From Nocardia concava NBRC 100430 (GTDB lineage Bacteria > Actinomycetota > Actinomycetes > Mycobacteriales > Mycobacteriaceae), in contig NZ_BAFX01000110.1 of NCBI RefSeq assembly GCF_000308815.1, positions 1 to 61,996 of the forward strand: 61,996 nucleotides of DNA, given 5' to 3'. Position numbers and translations under genes: made by a program. The notes beneath the pieces were generated by a model. That model was not told the origin of the DNA and did no database searches. It saw only the letters and a program-made list of their open reading frames with translations. Numbering within the stretch: position 1 is the first letter of the stretch; every line of letters starts with the position of its first letter. Below, in pieces: positions 23,271 to 31,843 of the stretch.

Positions 23271-24799
23271 CACGCACCCCGCGGCGGGCGAACGGGACGA
23301 ACCGCGTTGGCGGAACCGGGAGCAACGATCGGCGCGCCGAACGGTCGCGTGGCGGCGACCGCGCGGGCGTTGGCCGCCGATCGAGCGCTCGCGGGATTGG
23401 GCACGGCTGCGGGCCGCGGCGGGGGCACGGCGGCGGGCCGCACCGGGGGCGTGGCCTGCACCGGAAGCGCGACCGGGCGGGCGACTCCGGTGACGGGGGC
23501 CGGGTGGCGGACCGTCGCGGAGGGCGGCGCCTCGGGCGGGAGCGGGCGGCTGCCCGGAGTACGGGGCGGCACTACCTCGCGGCGCGCGCCCAGGCCCTGC
23601 GATCTGGCCGGCAAGCCTTGGCGGGCAGCCGGACCCTGTGGTTCCGGGTGCGGGTTGTCGATGCACTCGGCCGGGTCCAGGGCCAGGCGGTAGCCGCGCT
23701 TGACGACGGTCTGGATGGCTTTGGGGGTGCCCAGGCCCGCGCGCAGGCGGGCGATGGCGGTTTCCACGGCGTGGGTGTCGTCACCGCCGCCGGGGAGGGC
23801 GGCGAGCAGGTCCTCGCGGGAGACGACGCGGCCGGGCTGGCGAGCCAGCGAACGCATCAAAGCCATTGGCGCGGGGGCCAATTGGCGCACCTGGCCGTCC
23901 ACCACGACGCAACCGCCGCGGACGCTGAGCATGTGCCCGGCGGCCTGAATCCGGTTGGCGCGCCGCGGAAGTTCCTCGGCGACGTGGCGGGCCAGCGCAC
24001 CCAGGCGGGCACGGCCGGGCATGGAGGTCGAGACGCCGAGCTCCTCCAGCGGGGCCGCCGTGATGGGGCCGACGCAGGCGGGCAGCACCCGGGTGCGGAA
24101 AGCGTGCAGGACCGCTTCGAGCAGTCCGGTTTCCTTGGCGCGCATGAGAAGTGAGGCCACGGCCGGGGCGCTGGTGAAGGTCACGCAGTCCAGTCCGGCG
24201 GTGACGATGCCCTCGATGAGGCGATCCATCGGGGTGCGGTCCTCCGGCGGCGTCCACCGGTAGACCGGGACCGGAACCACATCGGCTCCGGCACAGCGCA
24301 GCACCTCGCAGAAGTCGGCGACCGGCTCCCATTCGGTGGTCGCGCCGTGCAGCTGCACCGCGATGCGCACGCCCTCGACGCCCTCGGCCAGCAGGTGATC
24401 GAGCACCTCGGCGCTGGATTCCGAAGCGGGTGACCATTCTTCGCGCAGCTCGGCCGCGCGGATGGCGCCCTTGGCCTTGGGGCCGCGGGCCAGCAGGCGG
24501 GTCGAGGCGAGCGTGGAGCGCAGCTGTTCGGCCAGGCCCCAACCTTCGGCGGCCTCCATCCAGCCGCGGAAGCCGATTCCGGTGGTGGCCACGGTGATCT
24601 GCGGCGGAGCGGCGACCAGCTGGCGCGTCACCCGCTCCAGCTCGGTGTCGTCGGAGAGCGGAATGATCCGGATGGCCGGGGCGGCAACGATATTCGCGCC
24701 CCGGCGGGTGAGCAGGGTGCCGAGCTCATCGGCGCGGCGGGCGGCCGTGATGCCGACCGTGAATCCAGCGAGCGGGGTACCGCCGTCGACCTCGGTCAT
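23267..24799 (-). CDS. bifunctional uroporphyrinogen-III synthase / winged-helix regulator with Pro-rich tail
   Basis: A 510-residue protein. Residues ~10-270 are a HEM4 domain (VGITAARRADELGTLLTRRG, A-T-T-G-I-G-F, V-T-F-T-S-A-P-A-V). Residues ~285-375 are an OmpR-type DNA-binding winged helix (V-V-V-D-G-Q-V-R-Q-L, L-M-R-S-L-A-R-Q-P-G-R-V-V-S-R-E-D-L, then I-Q-T-V-V-K-R-G-Y-R-L). Residues ~380-510 are a Pro/Ala/Arg/Val-rich, probably disordered tail not expected in the family. M. tuberculosis has a similar fusion near its nir genes (Rv0260c, from memory). It would cyclise hydroxymethylbilane for siroheme and might regulate transcription. Start and stop overlap neighbours by four bases. Confidence 0.92.
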   Translation of the reverse strand: MTEVDGGTPLAGFTVGITAARRADELGTLLTRRGANIVAAPAIRIIPLSDDTELERVTRQLVAAPPQITVATTGIGFRGWMEAAEGWGLAEQLRSTLASTRLLARGPKAKGAIRAAELREEWSPASESSAEVLDHLLAEGVEGVRIAVQLHGATTEWEPVADFCEVLRCAGADVVPVPVYRWTPPEDRTPMDRLIEGIVTAGLDCVTFTSAPAVASLLMRAKETGLLEAVLHAFRTRVLPACVGPITAAPLEELGVSTSMPGRARLGALARHVAEELPRRANRIQAAGHMLSVRGGCVVVDGQVRQLAPAPMALMRSLARQPGRVVSREDLLAALPGGGDDTHAVETAIARLRAGLGTPKAIQTVVKRGYRLALDPAECIDNPHPEPQGPAARQGLPARSQGLGARREVVPPRTPGSRPLPPEAPPSATVRHPAPVTGVARPVALPVQATPPVRPAAVPPPRPAAVPNPASARSAANARAVAATRPFGAPIVAPGSANAVRPVRPPRGAW

Positions 24800-25188
24800 G
24801 CGGTACCACCGGGGAAGATCATGGGTTCGTTGGCGACGGCGACCACACCGTCCACCACACGCACCGCGTAGACGGGCAGCGATACCGAGTCGTCGTCGAG
24901 GCAACGCCCGTCGATGAGCGAGAACGCCTGCTTGAGCAGCGGCGAGGCCACCACCGGCACGCCGCCGCGGTCGCCCACCAGGCCTCGCGACATCACCGCC
25001 GCCCGGCCGAAGGGATCGATATTGCCGACGGCGAAAAGCGTCGCGTCGGTGCTGAGGAACAGGGCCGCCTGCCGGCCACCCTTGAGCAGAACCGCCACGC
25101 CGCGGCCCGGAATCAGATAATCCAGTCGGCAAGCCTGGGTCCAGCCGGAAGTGCTGGTCGCGGTGCCGGGTGTGTCGATTACGGTCAT
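24796..25188 (-). CDS. nirD: nitrite reductase (NADH) small subunit
   Basis: A 130-aa NirD with the Rieske-like fold: RLDYLIPGRGVAVLLKGGRQ, then V-G-N-I-D-P-F-G-R-A-A-V-M-S-R-G-L-V-G-D-R-G-G, and V-A-S-P-L-L-K-Q-A-F-S-L-I-D-G-R-C-L-D. As in assimilatory NirD, the Cys/His iron-sulfur ligands of true Rieske proteins are missing, so no cluster is expected. GGAGGAGAG lies just upstream of the ATG at 25188; an in-frame extension is not supported. It follows nirB by 67 bp and overlaps the synthase gene by four bases (ATGA). Confidence 0.95.
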   Translation of the reverse strand: MTVIDTPGTATSTSGWTQACRLDYLIPGRGVAVLLKGGRQAALFLSTDATLFAVGNIDPFGRAAVMSRGLVGDRGGVPVVASPLLKQAFSLIDGRCLDDDSVSLPVYAVRVVDGVVAVANEPMIFPGGTA

Positions 25189-25255
25189 CGGTAACTCTCC
25201 TCCGAACGGCCTGTACCTATTGGTACCGACGTCCTGTTTCCAAGCGGTTAAGCGG

Positions 25256-27820
25256 TCATTTCCCGTTCGTGGCGGACTCGGTGACCTTGGCGACACCGAC
25301 CGGAATGTCCGGAATGCCGAGGAGCACCGGAACCTTGCGCTCACCGCTGTCGTCGAACCCGATGGTCGGATCGGACTCCTCGGGCGCGTTCACGAAGGAC
25401 ACGAAACGCGAGAGCTTGCCCTCGTCCTCGAGGACCGCCGCCCACTCGTCCTTGTAGCCGTCGACGTGCTTGGCCATGGCGGCCTCGAGATCGTCGGCGA
25501 TGCCCAGGCTGTCCTCGCAGATGACCTGCTTGAGGTAGTCCATGCCGCCCTCGAGGGCCTCCTGCCAGGGCGCGGTGCGCTGCAGGCGGTCCGCGGTGCG
25601 GATGTAGAACATCAGGTAGCGGTCGATGTACTTGATCAAGGTCTCGTCGTCGAGGTCACCGGCCAGCAGCACCGCGTGCTTGGGGGTCAGGCCGCCGTTG
25701 CCGCCGACGTAGAGGTTCCAGCCGTGCTCGGTGGCGATGACGCCGACATCCTTGCCGCGCGCCTCCGCGCATTCGCGGGCGCAACCCGAGACCGCCAGCT
25801 TCAGCTTGTGCGGGGAACGCAGTCCGCGGTAACGCTTTTCGAGCAGCACGGCCATGCCGACCGAATCCTGCTGGCCGTAGCGGCACCAGGTGGAACCGAC
25901 GCAGGACTTCACCGTGCGCAGCGACTTGCCGTACGCGTGACCGGATTCCATGCCCGCGTCGACCAGGCGCTTCCAGATCAGCGGCAGCTGCTCGACCCGC
26001 GCGCCGAACAGGTCGATGCGCTGGCCGCCGGTGACCTTCACGTACAGGCCGAACTCCTTGGCCACCTCGCCGATGGTGATGAGCTGCTCGGCGGTCACCT
26101 CACCGCCGGGCATGCGCGGCACCACCGAGTAGGTGCCGTTCTTCTGCAGGTTGGCCAGGAAGTGGTCGTTGGTGTCCTGCAGCGAGGCCTGCTCGCCGTC
26201 GAGGATGTGGTCGCTCGAGGTGGACGCCAGGATCGAGGCCACGGTCGGCTTGCAGATATCGCAGCCGGTGCCCTTGCCGTACTTGGCGATCAGGCCCGAG
26301 AAGGTGCGGATGCCGGTCGACTGGATGATGTGGAACAGCTCGGCGCGCGACTGCGAGAAGTGCTCGCACAGCGACTTGGAGACCTCCACACCCGACTGTT
26401 CGAGGAGCTTCTTGAGCATGGGAACGCAACCGCCGCAGGAGGTTCCGGCATTGGTGCAGCTCTTGATGGCGGGCACGTCGCAGGCGCCGTCGGCGATGGC
26501 GCCGCAGATCGAACCCTTGGAGACGTTGTTGCAGGAGCAGATCTGCGCGTCGTCGGGCAGCGCGTCCGCGCCCAGTTCGGCGCCGGCCGGGGAGATCAGC
26601 GCGGCCGGATCCGCCGGCAGCGGGCGGCCGACCAGCGGGCGCAGCGCTGAATACTGGGTGGCGTCACCGACCAGCACACCGCCGAGCAGGGTCTGGGCGT
26701 CATCGGAGACGACGAGTTTCGCGTAGGTGCCCTTGGCGGCGTCGTGCAGCACCACCGAGAGCGCGCCCTCGGTCTTGCCGTGCGCGTCACCGAAACTCGC
26801 CACATCCACGCCGAGCAGCTTCAGCTTGGTGGACAGGTCCGCGCCCGGGAACTCGCCCGCGCCGCCCAGCAGGCGGTCGGCGACCACCTCGGCGGTGCTG
26901 TAACCGGGGGCGACCAGGCCGTAGCAGACACCCTCGACCGCGGCGACCTCACCGATGGCATAGATGTTCGGGTCCGAGGTCTGCAGGCCCAGATCGGTGA
27001 TGACACCGCCGCGCGGGCCCACCTCCAGCCCGGCGGTCTTGGCGATCTCGTCGCGGGGACGGACACCGGCGGCGAAAACCACCATGGCAGCGCGCAATTC
27101 GGTGTCGTCGGAGAACTTCACCGACAGGCGCTCGGCCAAAGGCGCGCCCTCGACCTCCTCGATCGAGGAGGTGCCGACACCGGTGTGCACGGTCAAACCC
27201 AGTTCGGTGACCAGCTTTTCGAGGATGGCGCCACCACCCTCGTCGATCTGGGCCGGCATCAGCCACTTGTTGAACTCGACCACGTGCGGGGTCATACCCA
27301 GCAGGCGCAGCGCGTTCGCCGCCTCCAGGCCCAGCAGACCGCCGCCGACCACGATGCCGACCGCGCCCGGACCGGCCGCCTCGGCCGTGGCCCGGATGCC
27401 GTCGAGGTCCTCGAGGGTGCGGTAGACGAAGTTGCCCTCCAAGTCGTGACCCGGCACCGGCGGCACGAAGGCGTAGGAGCCGGTCGCGAGAACCAGTGCG
27501 TCGTAAGCGATCACGTCGCCGGTGGAGGTGGTGACCTTGCGGGCGGTCTTGTCGATCGAGTCGGCCTTCACGCCCAGGCGCACCTCGACCAGGTCGTCGC
27601 CCTCGTAGTCGTTGCCGGGCAACGCCAGCGCGGAGGTCTCCCAGATACCGACGTAGGAGGACAGGCCGACCCGGTCGTAGGCGGCCAGCTTCTCCTCGCT
27701 GAGCACGATGACCTGCCAGGTCCCGGCCTCGTCACGGGAGCGCAGCGCCTCGACGAAGCGGTGGCCCACCATGCCGTGGCCGACCACGACGACGGTCTTG
27801 CGTTCGATGCTGTGGGTCAT
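25256..27820 (-). CDS. nirB: assimilatory nitrite reductase (NADH) large subunit
   Basis: An 854-residue NirB, full length. Domains: FAD/NAD(P)-binding pyridine nucleotide reductase (V-V-V-G-H-G-M-V-G-H at the N terminus, V-V-G-G-G-L-L-G-L-E-A-A-N-A-L in the middle). Next comes a BFD-like [2Fe-2S] domain (I-C-S-C-N-N-V then T-S-C-G-G-C), then ferredoxin-like and siroheme/[4Fe-4S] domains with C-V-G-S-T-W-C and S-G-C-A-R-E-C. All cluster cysteines are present. It reduces nitrite to ammonium with NADH in the cytoplasm. The ATG at 27820 is set by homology; narK ends 26 bp upstream in the same direction. Confidence 0.97.
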   Translation of the reverse strand: MTHSIERKTVVVVGHGMVGHRFVEALRSRDEAGTWQVIVLSEEKLAAYDRVGLSSYVGIWETSALALPGNDYEGDDLVEVRLGVKADSIDKTARKVTTSTGDVIAYDALVLATGSYAFVPPVPGHDLEGNFVYRTLEDLDGIRATAEAAGPGAVGIVVGGGLLGLEAANALRLLGMTPHVVEFNKWLMPAQIDEGGGAILEKLVTELGLTVHTGVGTSSIEEVEGAPLAERLSVKFSDDTELRAAMVVFAAGVRPRDEIAKTAGLEVGPRGGVITDLGLQTSDPNIYAIGEVAAVEGVCYGLVAPGYSTAEVVADRLLGGAGEFPGADLSTKLKLLGVDVASFGDAHGKTEGALSVVLHDAAKGTYAKLVVSDDAQTLLGGVLVGDATQYSALRPLVGRPLPADPAALISPAGAELGADALPDDAQICSCNNVSKGSICGAIADGACDVPAIKSCTNAGTSCGGCVPMLKKLLEQSGVEVSKSLCEHFSQSRAELFHIIQSTGIRTFSGLIAKYGKGTGCDICKPTVASILASTSSDHILDGEQASLQDTNDHFLANLQKNGTYSVVPRMPGGEVTAEQLITIGEVAKEFGLYVKVTGGQRIDLFGARVEQLPLIWKRLVDAGMESGHAYGKSLRTVKSCVGSTWCRYGQQDSVGMAVLLEKRYRGLRSPHKLKLAVSGCARECAEARGKDVGVIATEHGWNLYVGGNGGLTPKHAVLLAGDLDDETLIKYIDRYLMFYIRTADRLQRTAPWQEALEGGMDYLKQVICEDSLGIADDLEAAMAKHVDGYKDEWAAVLEDEGKLSRFVSFVNAPEESDPTIGFDDSGERKVPVLLGIPDIPVGVAKVTESATNGK

Positions 27821-27846
27821 GACGGTCCCCTTCGAGAATGGACGGG

Positions 27847-29331
27847 TCAGGCGCGAGCCGACGCGGCGGACTGAGCTGGGTTGGACGCAAGATCGGTAGC
27901 GGACTCCGCTTGCAGCACAAGCGATTCCGCCTCGACGACGACGTCGGAGTCGGTGGCCGGGGCCTTGAGGCTCGGGCGGCGCATGAAGACCGCCCAGCAG
28001 ACCAGGCCACACACCACGTAGAAGGCCATGAAGACCCAGAACGCGGTGGTCGCGGACTTGGTGGAGGCGTAGGAGGAGCGCAGCACCAGGTTGATGCCGA
28101 CACCGCCCAGCGCGCCGATCGCGCCGACGAAACCGATGAGCGCACCCGAGGTATTGCGGGCCCACGCCGCCCGGAAGGCCGAATCACCTTCCAGCGAGCG
28201 GGATTTGGCCTCGAAAACCGAGGGGATGATCTTGGTGACCGCACCGTTGCCGATGCCCGAGATGACGAACAGCAGGGTGAAACCGGCGATCATGGCGATC
28301 ATCACGCCGCCCTTGGGGTATCCGGCGTGGTCGCCCATGGTGGAGGCCACCGCGACCAGCACGGCCGCCGCGGTCATGGCCACGAAGGTGTAGAGGGTGA
28401 CCTTGCTGCCGCCGAGGCGGTCGGCCCACTTGCCGCCGTACGGTCGGGCCAGCGAACCCAGCAGCGGTCCGATGAAGGCGATCTGCGCGGCATGCAGGGT
28501 GGCCGCGGCGACGCTCGCGCCGCCCGCCTTGAAGCTGATCTGCAGCACCTGGCCGAACGCGAAGGAGTAGCCGATGAAGGAACCGAAGGTGCCGATGTAG
28601 AGAAAGGCGATGGCCCACGACTGCGGCACCTTGAGCGCCTTGATCATGTACGACAGATCGGCCTTCTGGTTCTTGACGTTGTCCATGTACAGCGCCGCGC
28701 CGATCGCCGCCGCCGCGATGAGCACCAGGTAGATCGCGCACACCACCGTCGCGTTGCCGTAGGCGTTGCCCAGGGTGGCGATGACCGCCAGGCCGATCAG
28801 CTGCACCACCGGCACGCCGATATTGCCGCCGCCCGCGTTGATGCCCAGCGCCCAGCCCTTGAGCCGCTGCGGGTAGAAGACGTTGATGTTGGACATCGAC
28901 GAGGAGAAGTTGCCACCGCCCAGGCCCGCGAAGGCCGCCACGACCAGGAATGTCGTGTAGGAGGTGCCCGGCTGGTTCACGAAGTACAGCGCCAGCAGCG
29001 TCGGGATGAGCAGCAGCAGCGCGCTCACGATGGTCCAGTTGCGGCCGCCGAACTTCGCGGTCAGCACGGTGTAGGGGATCCGCGCGAGGCCGCCGACCAG
29101 GGTGGGCACCGCGCCCAGGAAGAACTTTCCGGCCGGATCGATGTGGAACACCGCGGTCGGCATGAACAGCACCATGACCGACCAGATCGACCACACCGAG
29201 AATCCGACATGCTCGGCGAATACCGACCAGATCAGATTGCGGCGCGCGATGTCCTTACCACCGGCATCCCAAGCCTCGACATCCTCGGCATCCCAATGCT
29301 CGATGTCGCGCTTGCGGGTCAGCGTGCTCAA
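27847..29331 (-). CDS. narK: nitrate/nitrite MFS transporter, first gene of the nir operon
   Basis: A 494-aa NarK/NNP-family transporter with twelve predicted membrane segments. The two nitrate-signature motifs are G-L-G-G-G-N-F-S-S-S-M-S-N-I and G-I-N-A-G-G-G-N-I-G-V; the R-I-P-Y-T arginine region is present. The N terminus, R-D-I-E-H-W-D-A-E-D, is typical of actinobacterial NarK3. No upstream ATG fits. AGGAGG lies eight bases before TTG 29331 (and five before TTG 29334), so a TTG start is likely. It imports nitrate or exchanges nitrate/nitrite. It heads the operon with nirB, nirD and siroheme genes, and a GlnR-type box lies about 130 bp upstream. Confidence 0.93.
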   Translation of the reverse strand: MSTLTRKRDIEHWDAEDVEAWDAGGKDIARRNLIWSVFAEHVGFSVWSIWSVMVLFMPTAVFHIDPAGKFFLGAVPTLVGGLARIPYTVLTAKFGGRNWTIVSALLLLIPTLLALYFVNQPGTSYTTFLVVAAFAGLGGGNFSSSMSNINVFYPQRLKGWALGINAGGGNIGVPVVQLIGLAVIATLGNAYGNATVVCAIYLVLIAAAAIGAALYMDNVKNQKADLSYMIKALKVPQSWAIAFLYIGTFGSFIGYSFAFGQVLQISFKAGGASVAAATLHAAQIAFIGPLLGSLARPYGGKWADRLGGSKVTLYTFVAMTAAAVLVAVASTMGDHAGYPKGGVMIAMIAGFTLLFVISGIGNGAVTKIIPSVFEAKSRSLEGDSAFRAAWARNTSGALIGFVGAIGALGGVGINLVLRSSYASTKSATTAFWVFMAFYVVCGLVCWAVFMRRPSLKAPATDSDVVVEAESLVLQAESATDLASNPAQSAASARA

Positions 29332-29461
29332 CAAGAGGCCCTCCTGAAATCTGGATGGCCCCAAGGTAGGAAACGGGTATTGCGTCGATGCTGCGCGAAA
29401 TGACCGTTAAATCAACGGTTGCTCACGAAATCCGACCATTCGGCGTGAGAACCGGCGTTAT

Positions 29462-29488
29462 GTTTCGTCCGTGTGACACAACGGTTTC
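29462..29488 (-). promoter_or_regulatory. GlnR-type box upstream of narK-nirBD
   Basis: The minus strand reads GAAAC-N6-GTCAC-N6-GAAAC (29488-29462). The actinobacterial GlnR consensus is gTnAC-n6-GaAAC, so the last two elements match fully and a third half-site is correctly phased at 11 bp. GlnR activates nitrite-reductase operons in mycobacteria and Streptomyces when nitrogen is limiting. The box lies 131-157 bp before the narK start and after the terminator of the preceding gene. Confidence 0.75.
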
Positions 29489-29520
29489 CGGCGATGACAA
29501 ATCGCCTGGAAACGAGAAAA

Positions 29521-29574
29521 CGAGCCGTGAGGTGAGAGGCTTGCCACACAGCATGGCCTCAACCTCACGGCTCG
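29521..29574 (-). terminator. terminator of the CynX-type transporter gene
   Basis: cgagccgtgaggt (29521-29533) pairs perfectly with acctcacggctcg (29562-29574). The stem continues with gaggc/gcctc (29536-29540, 29556-29560) across a small bulge. On the minus strand it is followed by TTTTCTCG. It lies 33 bp after the transporter stop (29607) and insulates it from the narK promoter. Confidence 0.85.
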
Positions 29575-29606
29575 GCAACTCGAGCGGTGAAATTTCTTGG
29601 AGCGAA

Positions 29607-30908
29607 TTAGTTCCAGGTGTCCTCGAGCAGCTGCGGCTTGCACGCCACCCAGCCGCCGACCATCAGCACCACCACGGCGAGCACCAGGAAGCCGAACGGG
29701 GCCAGCCACTCTCCGGTCATCGTGTGCAGCGCGCCGAACACCAGCGGACCGGTGCACGCCACGGAGTAGCCGACACCCTGGGTGAAGCCCGACAGCGCGG
29801 CCGAACCGGCGCCCGTGCGGGTGCGCAGATTGATCAGCGTCAGGGCCATCGGGAAGGTCGAGGGCCCCAGGCCCAGGGCCAGCACCCACACCAGCGGCGC
29901 GGCCATCGGCGCGAACAGCAGCCCGGCGAAGCCGATGAAGAAGAACACCGCGCAGCCGATGACCACCGGGAACGGATTGGCCATGCGACCCACCACGATC
30001 GGGGCGCCGAGCGCCGCCACCAGGCCGATCAGCGCGAAGACGCCGACCATGGTGCCGCCGAAGGACGCGCTGGCCCCGGCATCGCCGAAGATCGTCGGCA
30101 TCCAGGTGAACAGCGAATAGGTGATGAGCGAGGTCATGCCGAACATGAAGGCCATGCCCCACGCCAGCGGCGAGCGCCACACCTTGCCGGTGGATTCGAC
30201 CGCCTCGGTGGGCATTTCGGTGGAATCGTGCAGCGCGCGATCGCGGCGCACCCGCAGCACGCCGATCCACGGCAGCGCCGCGGCGAAGGCCAGCGCGGCC
30301 CACATGCCCAGCGAGAGCCGCCAGCCGTGCGCGTCGGCGATCGGGACCGCGATCAGCGCCGGGAAGACCGTGCCCAGCTGCACCATCACGATGTAGACCG
30401 AGCTCAGCAGCGCCAGCCGATCCGAGAAGTACCGCTTGACCAGGGGCGGGATCACGATATTGCCGATGCCCATGCCGCCCAGCGCCAGCGCCGAGAAGGC
30501 CAGCAGCTCCCAGGTGTCGGGCACGAGCGCGCGCAGCGCAGAGCCGACGCCGGTCATGAGCATCGCGACCAATGCGGTCAGTTCCAGGCCGAGGCGGCGG
30601 GAGAACAGCGGGGTCAGCAGGCCGCCGAGGGCGAACATGGCGGTCGGCAGCATGCCGAACACGCCGACCACCGCGGTCGAATAGCCGATGTCCTCGCCGA
30701 TGCGGGCGGCCAGAGGGGTGAACGCGGTGACGGCGACGCGGAGGGTGAGAGCGGAGACGACGATGGCGACGAGCACGAGCAGGCGGCCCTCGAGCAGGGC
30801 GCGCTTGGAGAGTTCGGGGTGGGGGTGGGCGAGTTCGGGGCGAGCCTGGTCGGTTGTCCGGCTCGCAGCAGCAATAAGGCCCCTCTCCGGGGCCATCGTC
30901 TCATCCAT
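29607..30908 (-). CDS. MFS transporter, CynX/NimT (cyanate permease) family
   Basis: A ~433-aa protein with twelve hydrophobic segments. It has the CynX-like first helix L-R-V-A-V-T-A-F-T-P-L-A-A-R-I, the loop F-S-R-R-L-G-L-E, and M-G-I-G-N-I-V-I-P-P-L-V-K-R-Y-F-S-D-R. The C-terminal half has S-G-F-T-Q-G-V-G-Y. Members move cyanate, nitroimidazole-type drugs or unknown organic anions. Start choice is open: ATG 30908 is taken; ATG 30896, GTG 30920 and an upstream ATG at 30983 are alternatives. It diverges from the FadR-type regulator, with less than 80 bp between starts, so that regulator probably controls it. Confidence 0.9.
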   Translation of the reverse strand: MDETMAPERGLIAAASRTTDQARPELAHPHPELSKRALLEGRLLVLVAIVVSALTLRVAVTAFTPLAARIGEDIGYSTAVVGVFGMLPTAMFALGGLLTPLFSRRLGLELTALVAMLMTGVGSALRALVPDTWELLAFSALALGGMGIGNIVIPPLVKRYFSDRLALLSSVYIVMVQLGTVFPALIAVPIADAHGWRLSLGMWAALAFAAALPWIGVLRVRRDRALHDSTEMPTEAVESTGKVWRSPLAWGMAFMFGMTSLITYSLFTWMPTIFGDAGASASFGGTMVGVFALIGLVAALGAPIVVGRMANPFPVVIGCAVFFFIGFAGLLFAPMAAPLVWVLALGLGPSTFPMALTLINLRTRTGAGSAALSGFTQGVGYSVACTGPLVFGALHTMTGEWLAPFGFLVLAVVVLMVGGWVACKPQLLEDTWN

Positions 30909-30972
30909 CGTCGCAGTCACCCGAAAATCATAGGATGACCCGATGATGTGATGCAACGAATGTGAGGCAGGG

Positions 30973-30978
30973 TACGCT
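30973..30978 (+). promoter_or_regulatory. -10 element (TACGCT) of the FadR-type regulator, leaderless
   Basis: TACGCT ends seven bases before GTG 30986 and no ribosome-binding site lies between. This supports the GTG at 30986 over the longer frame that opens at 30962. Confidence 0.45.
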
Positions 30979-30985
30979 GTCATCC

Positions 30986-31669
30986 GTGCAACCAGTCCGG
31001 CGCACGAGCCTCATCGCTCAGGTGACAGAGCAGCTTCGTGCCGAAATCCGTTCCGGCCGTTGGGCCGTCGGCTCACGTATCCCCACCGAGCCCGAGCTCA
31101 CCGAGCTCACCGGCACCGGTCGAAATACCGTGCGCGAGGCCGTCCAGGCGCTCGTGCATGCCGGCATGCTCGAGCGCAGACAGGGCTCGGGCACCTATGT
31201 CATCTCCACCTCCAGCCTCGGCGGCACCCTGTCGGAGTACTTCGCCGACGCCCACCAGCGCGATCTGCTGGAGCTGCGCCAGGCACTGGACACCACCGCC
31301 GCCCGGCTCGCCGCCACCCGCCGCGACGAGACCGATATGGCGACCCTGCGGCGACTGCTCGATGATCGAACCCGCTTCTGGGACACCGACTTCGATGCCG
31401 CCATCGAGGCCGATGTGCAAATTCACCGCGCCATCGTCGTCGCCAGCCACAATGCGGTATATCTGGAGTTCTACGACTCGCTGCTGCCCGTCATCGCGGC
31501 CGGGATCCGCTTCCGGTCCGAACAGGACGGCGCGACGTATCACGACGAGCACGCCGAACTCGTGCAGGCGGTGATCGACGGTGATCCCGACCGGGCCGCG
31601 CGGGTGGCCAACTGCTTCCTCGACTCGCTCATGGCCGAATACCGGACGCTTGATACGAATTTCGAGTAA
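30986..31669 (+). CDS. GntR family regulator, FadR/FCD subfamily
   Basis: A 227-residue regulator. The N-terminal winged HTH has VTEQLRAEIRSGRWAVGSRI, P-T-E-P-E-L-T-E-L-T-G-T-G-R-N-T-V-R-E-A-V-Q-A-L and M-L-E-R-R-Q-G-S-G-T-Y-V. The all-helical FCD effector domain follows (L-L-E-L-R-Q-A-L-D, D-V-Q-I-H-R-A-I-V, H-D-E-H-A-E-L-V-Q-A). The last keeps the His residues that usually bind a metal. It is divergent from the CynX-type transporter, so it likely represses that gene in response to a small carboxylate-type ligand. Confidence 0.93.
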   Translation: MQPVRRTSLIAQVTEQLRAEIRSGRWAVGSRIPTEPELTELTGTGRNTVREAVQALVHAGMLERRQGSGTYVISTSSLGGTLSEYFADAHQRDLLELRQALDTTAARLAATRRDETDMATLRRLLDDRTRFWDTDFDAAIEADVQIHRAIVVASHNAVYLEFYDSLLPVIAAGIRFRSEQDGATYHDEHAELVQAVIDGDPDRAARVANCFLDSLMAEYRTLDTNFE

Positions 31670-31843
31670 CCGAAAGGTCACCGCCCGAATCGTCGCGAGG
31701 TGAGCCGGAATTACCGTTCCCGTCACCGAAAAACATTCGGGCGTAAAACATGCTTCCTACGGTTGATCCCGACCGCAGCGGCTCCACGACTGACCGGGAG
31801 CCCTTGATGAGGACGGTCGCGACAGCCGAGAGGACAGCTGCTC

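Noticed and set aside
25151..30938. Plus-strand frames opposite nirB, narK and the CynX-type gene
   Set aside because: Shadow frames rich in Arg, Gly, His and Asp; no ribosome sites or domains.
31722..31737. GTCAC followed by an A-rich stretch before the second narK as a GlnR box
   Set aside because: The second half does not match GaAAC at the required six-base spacing.
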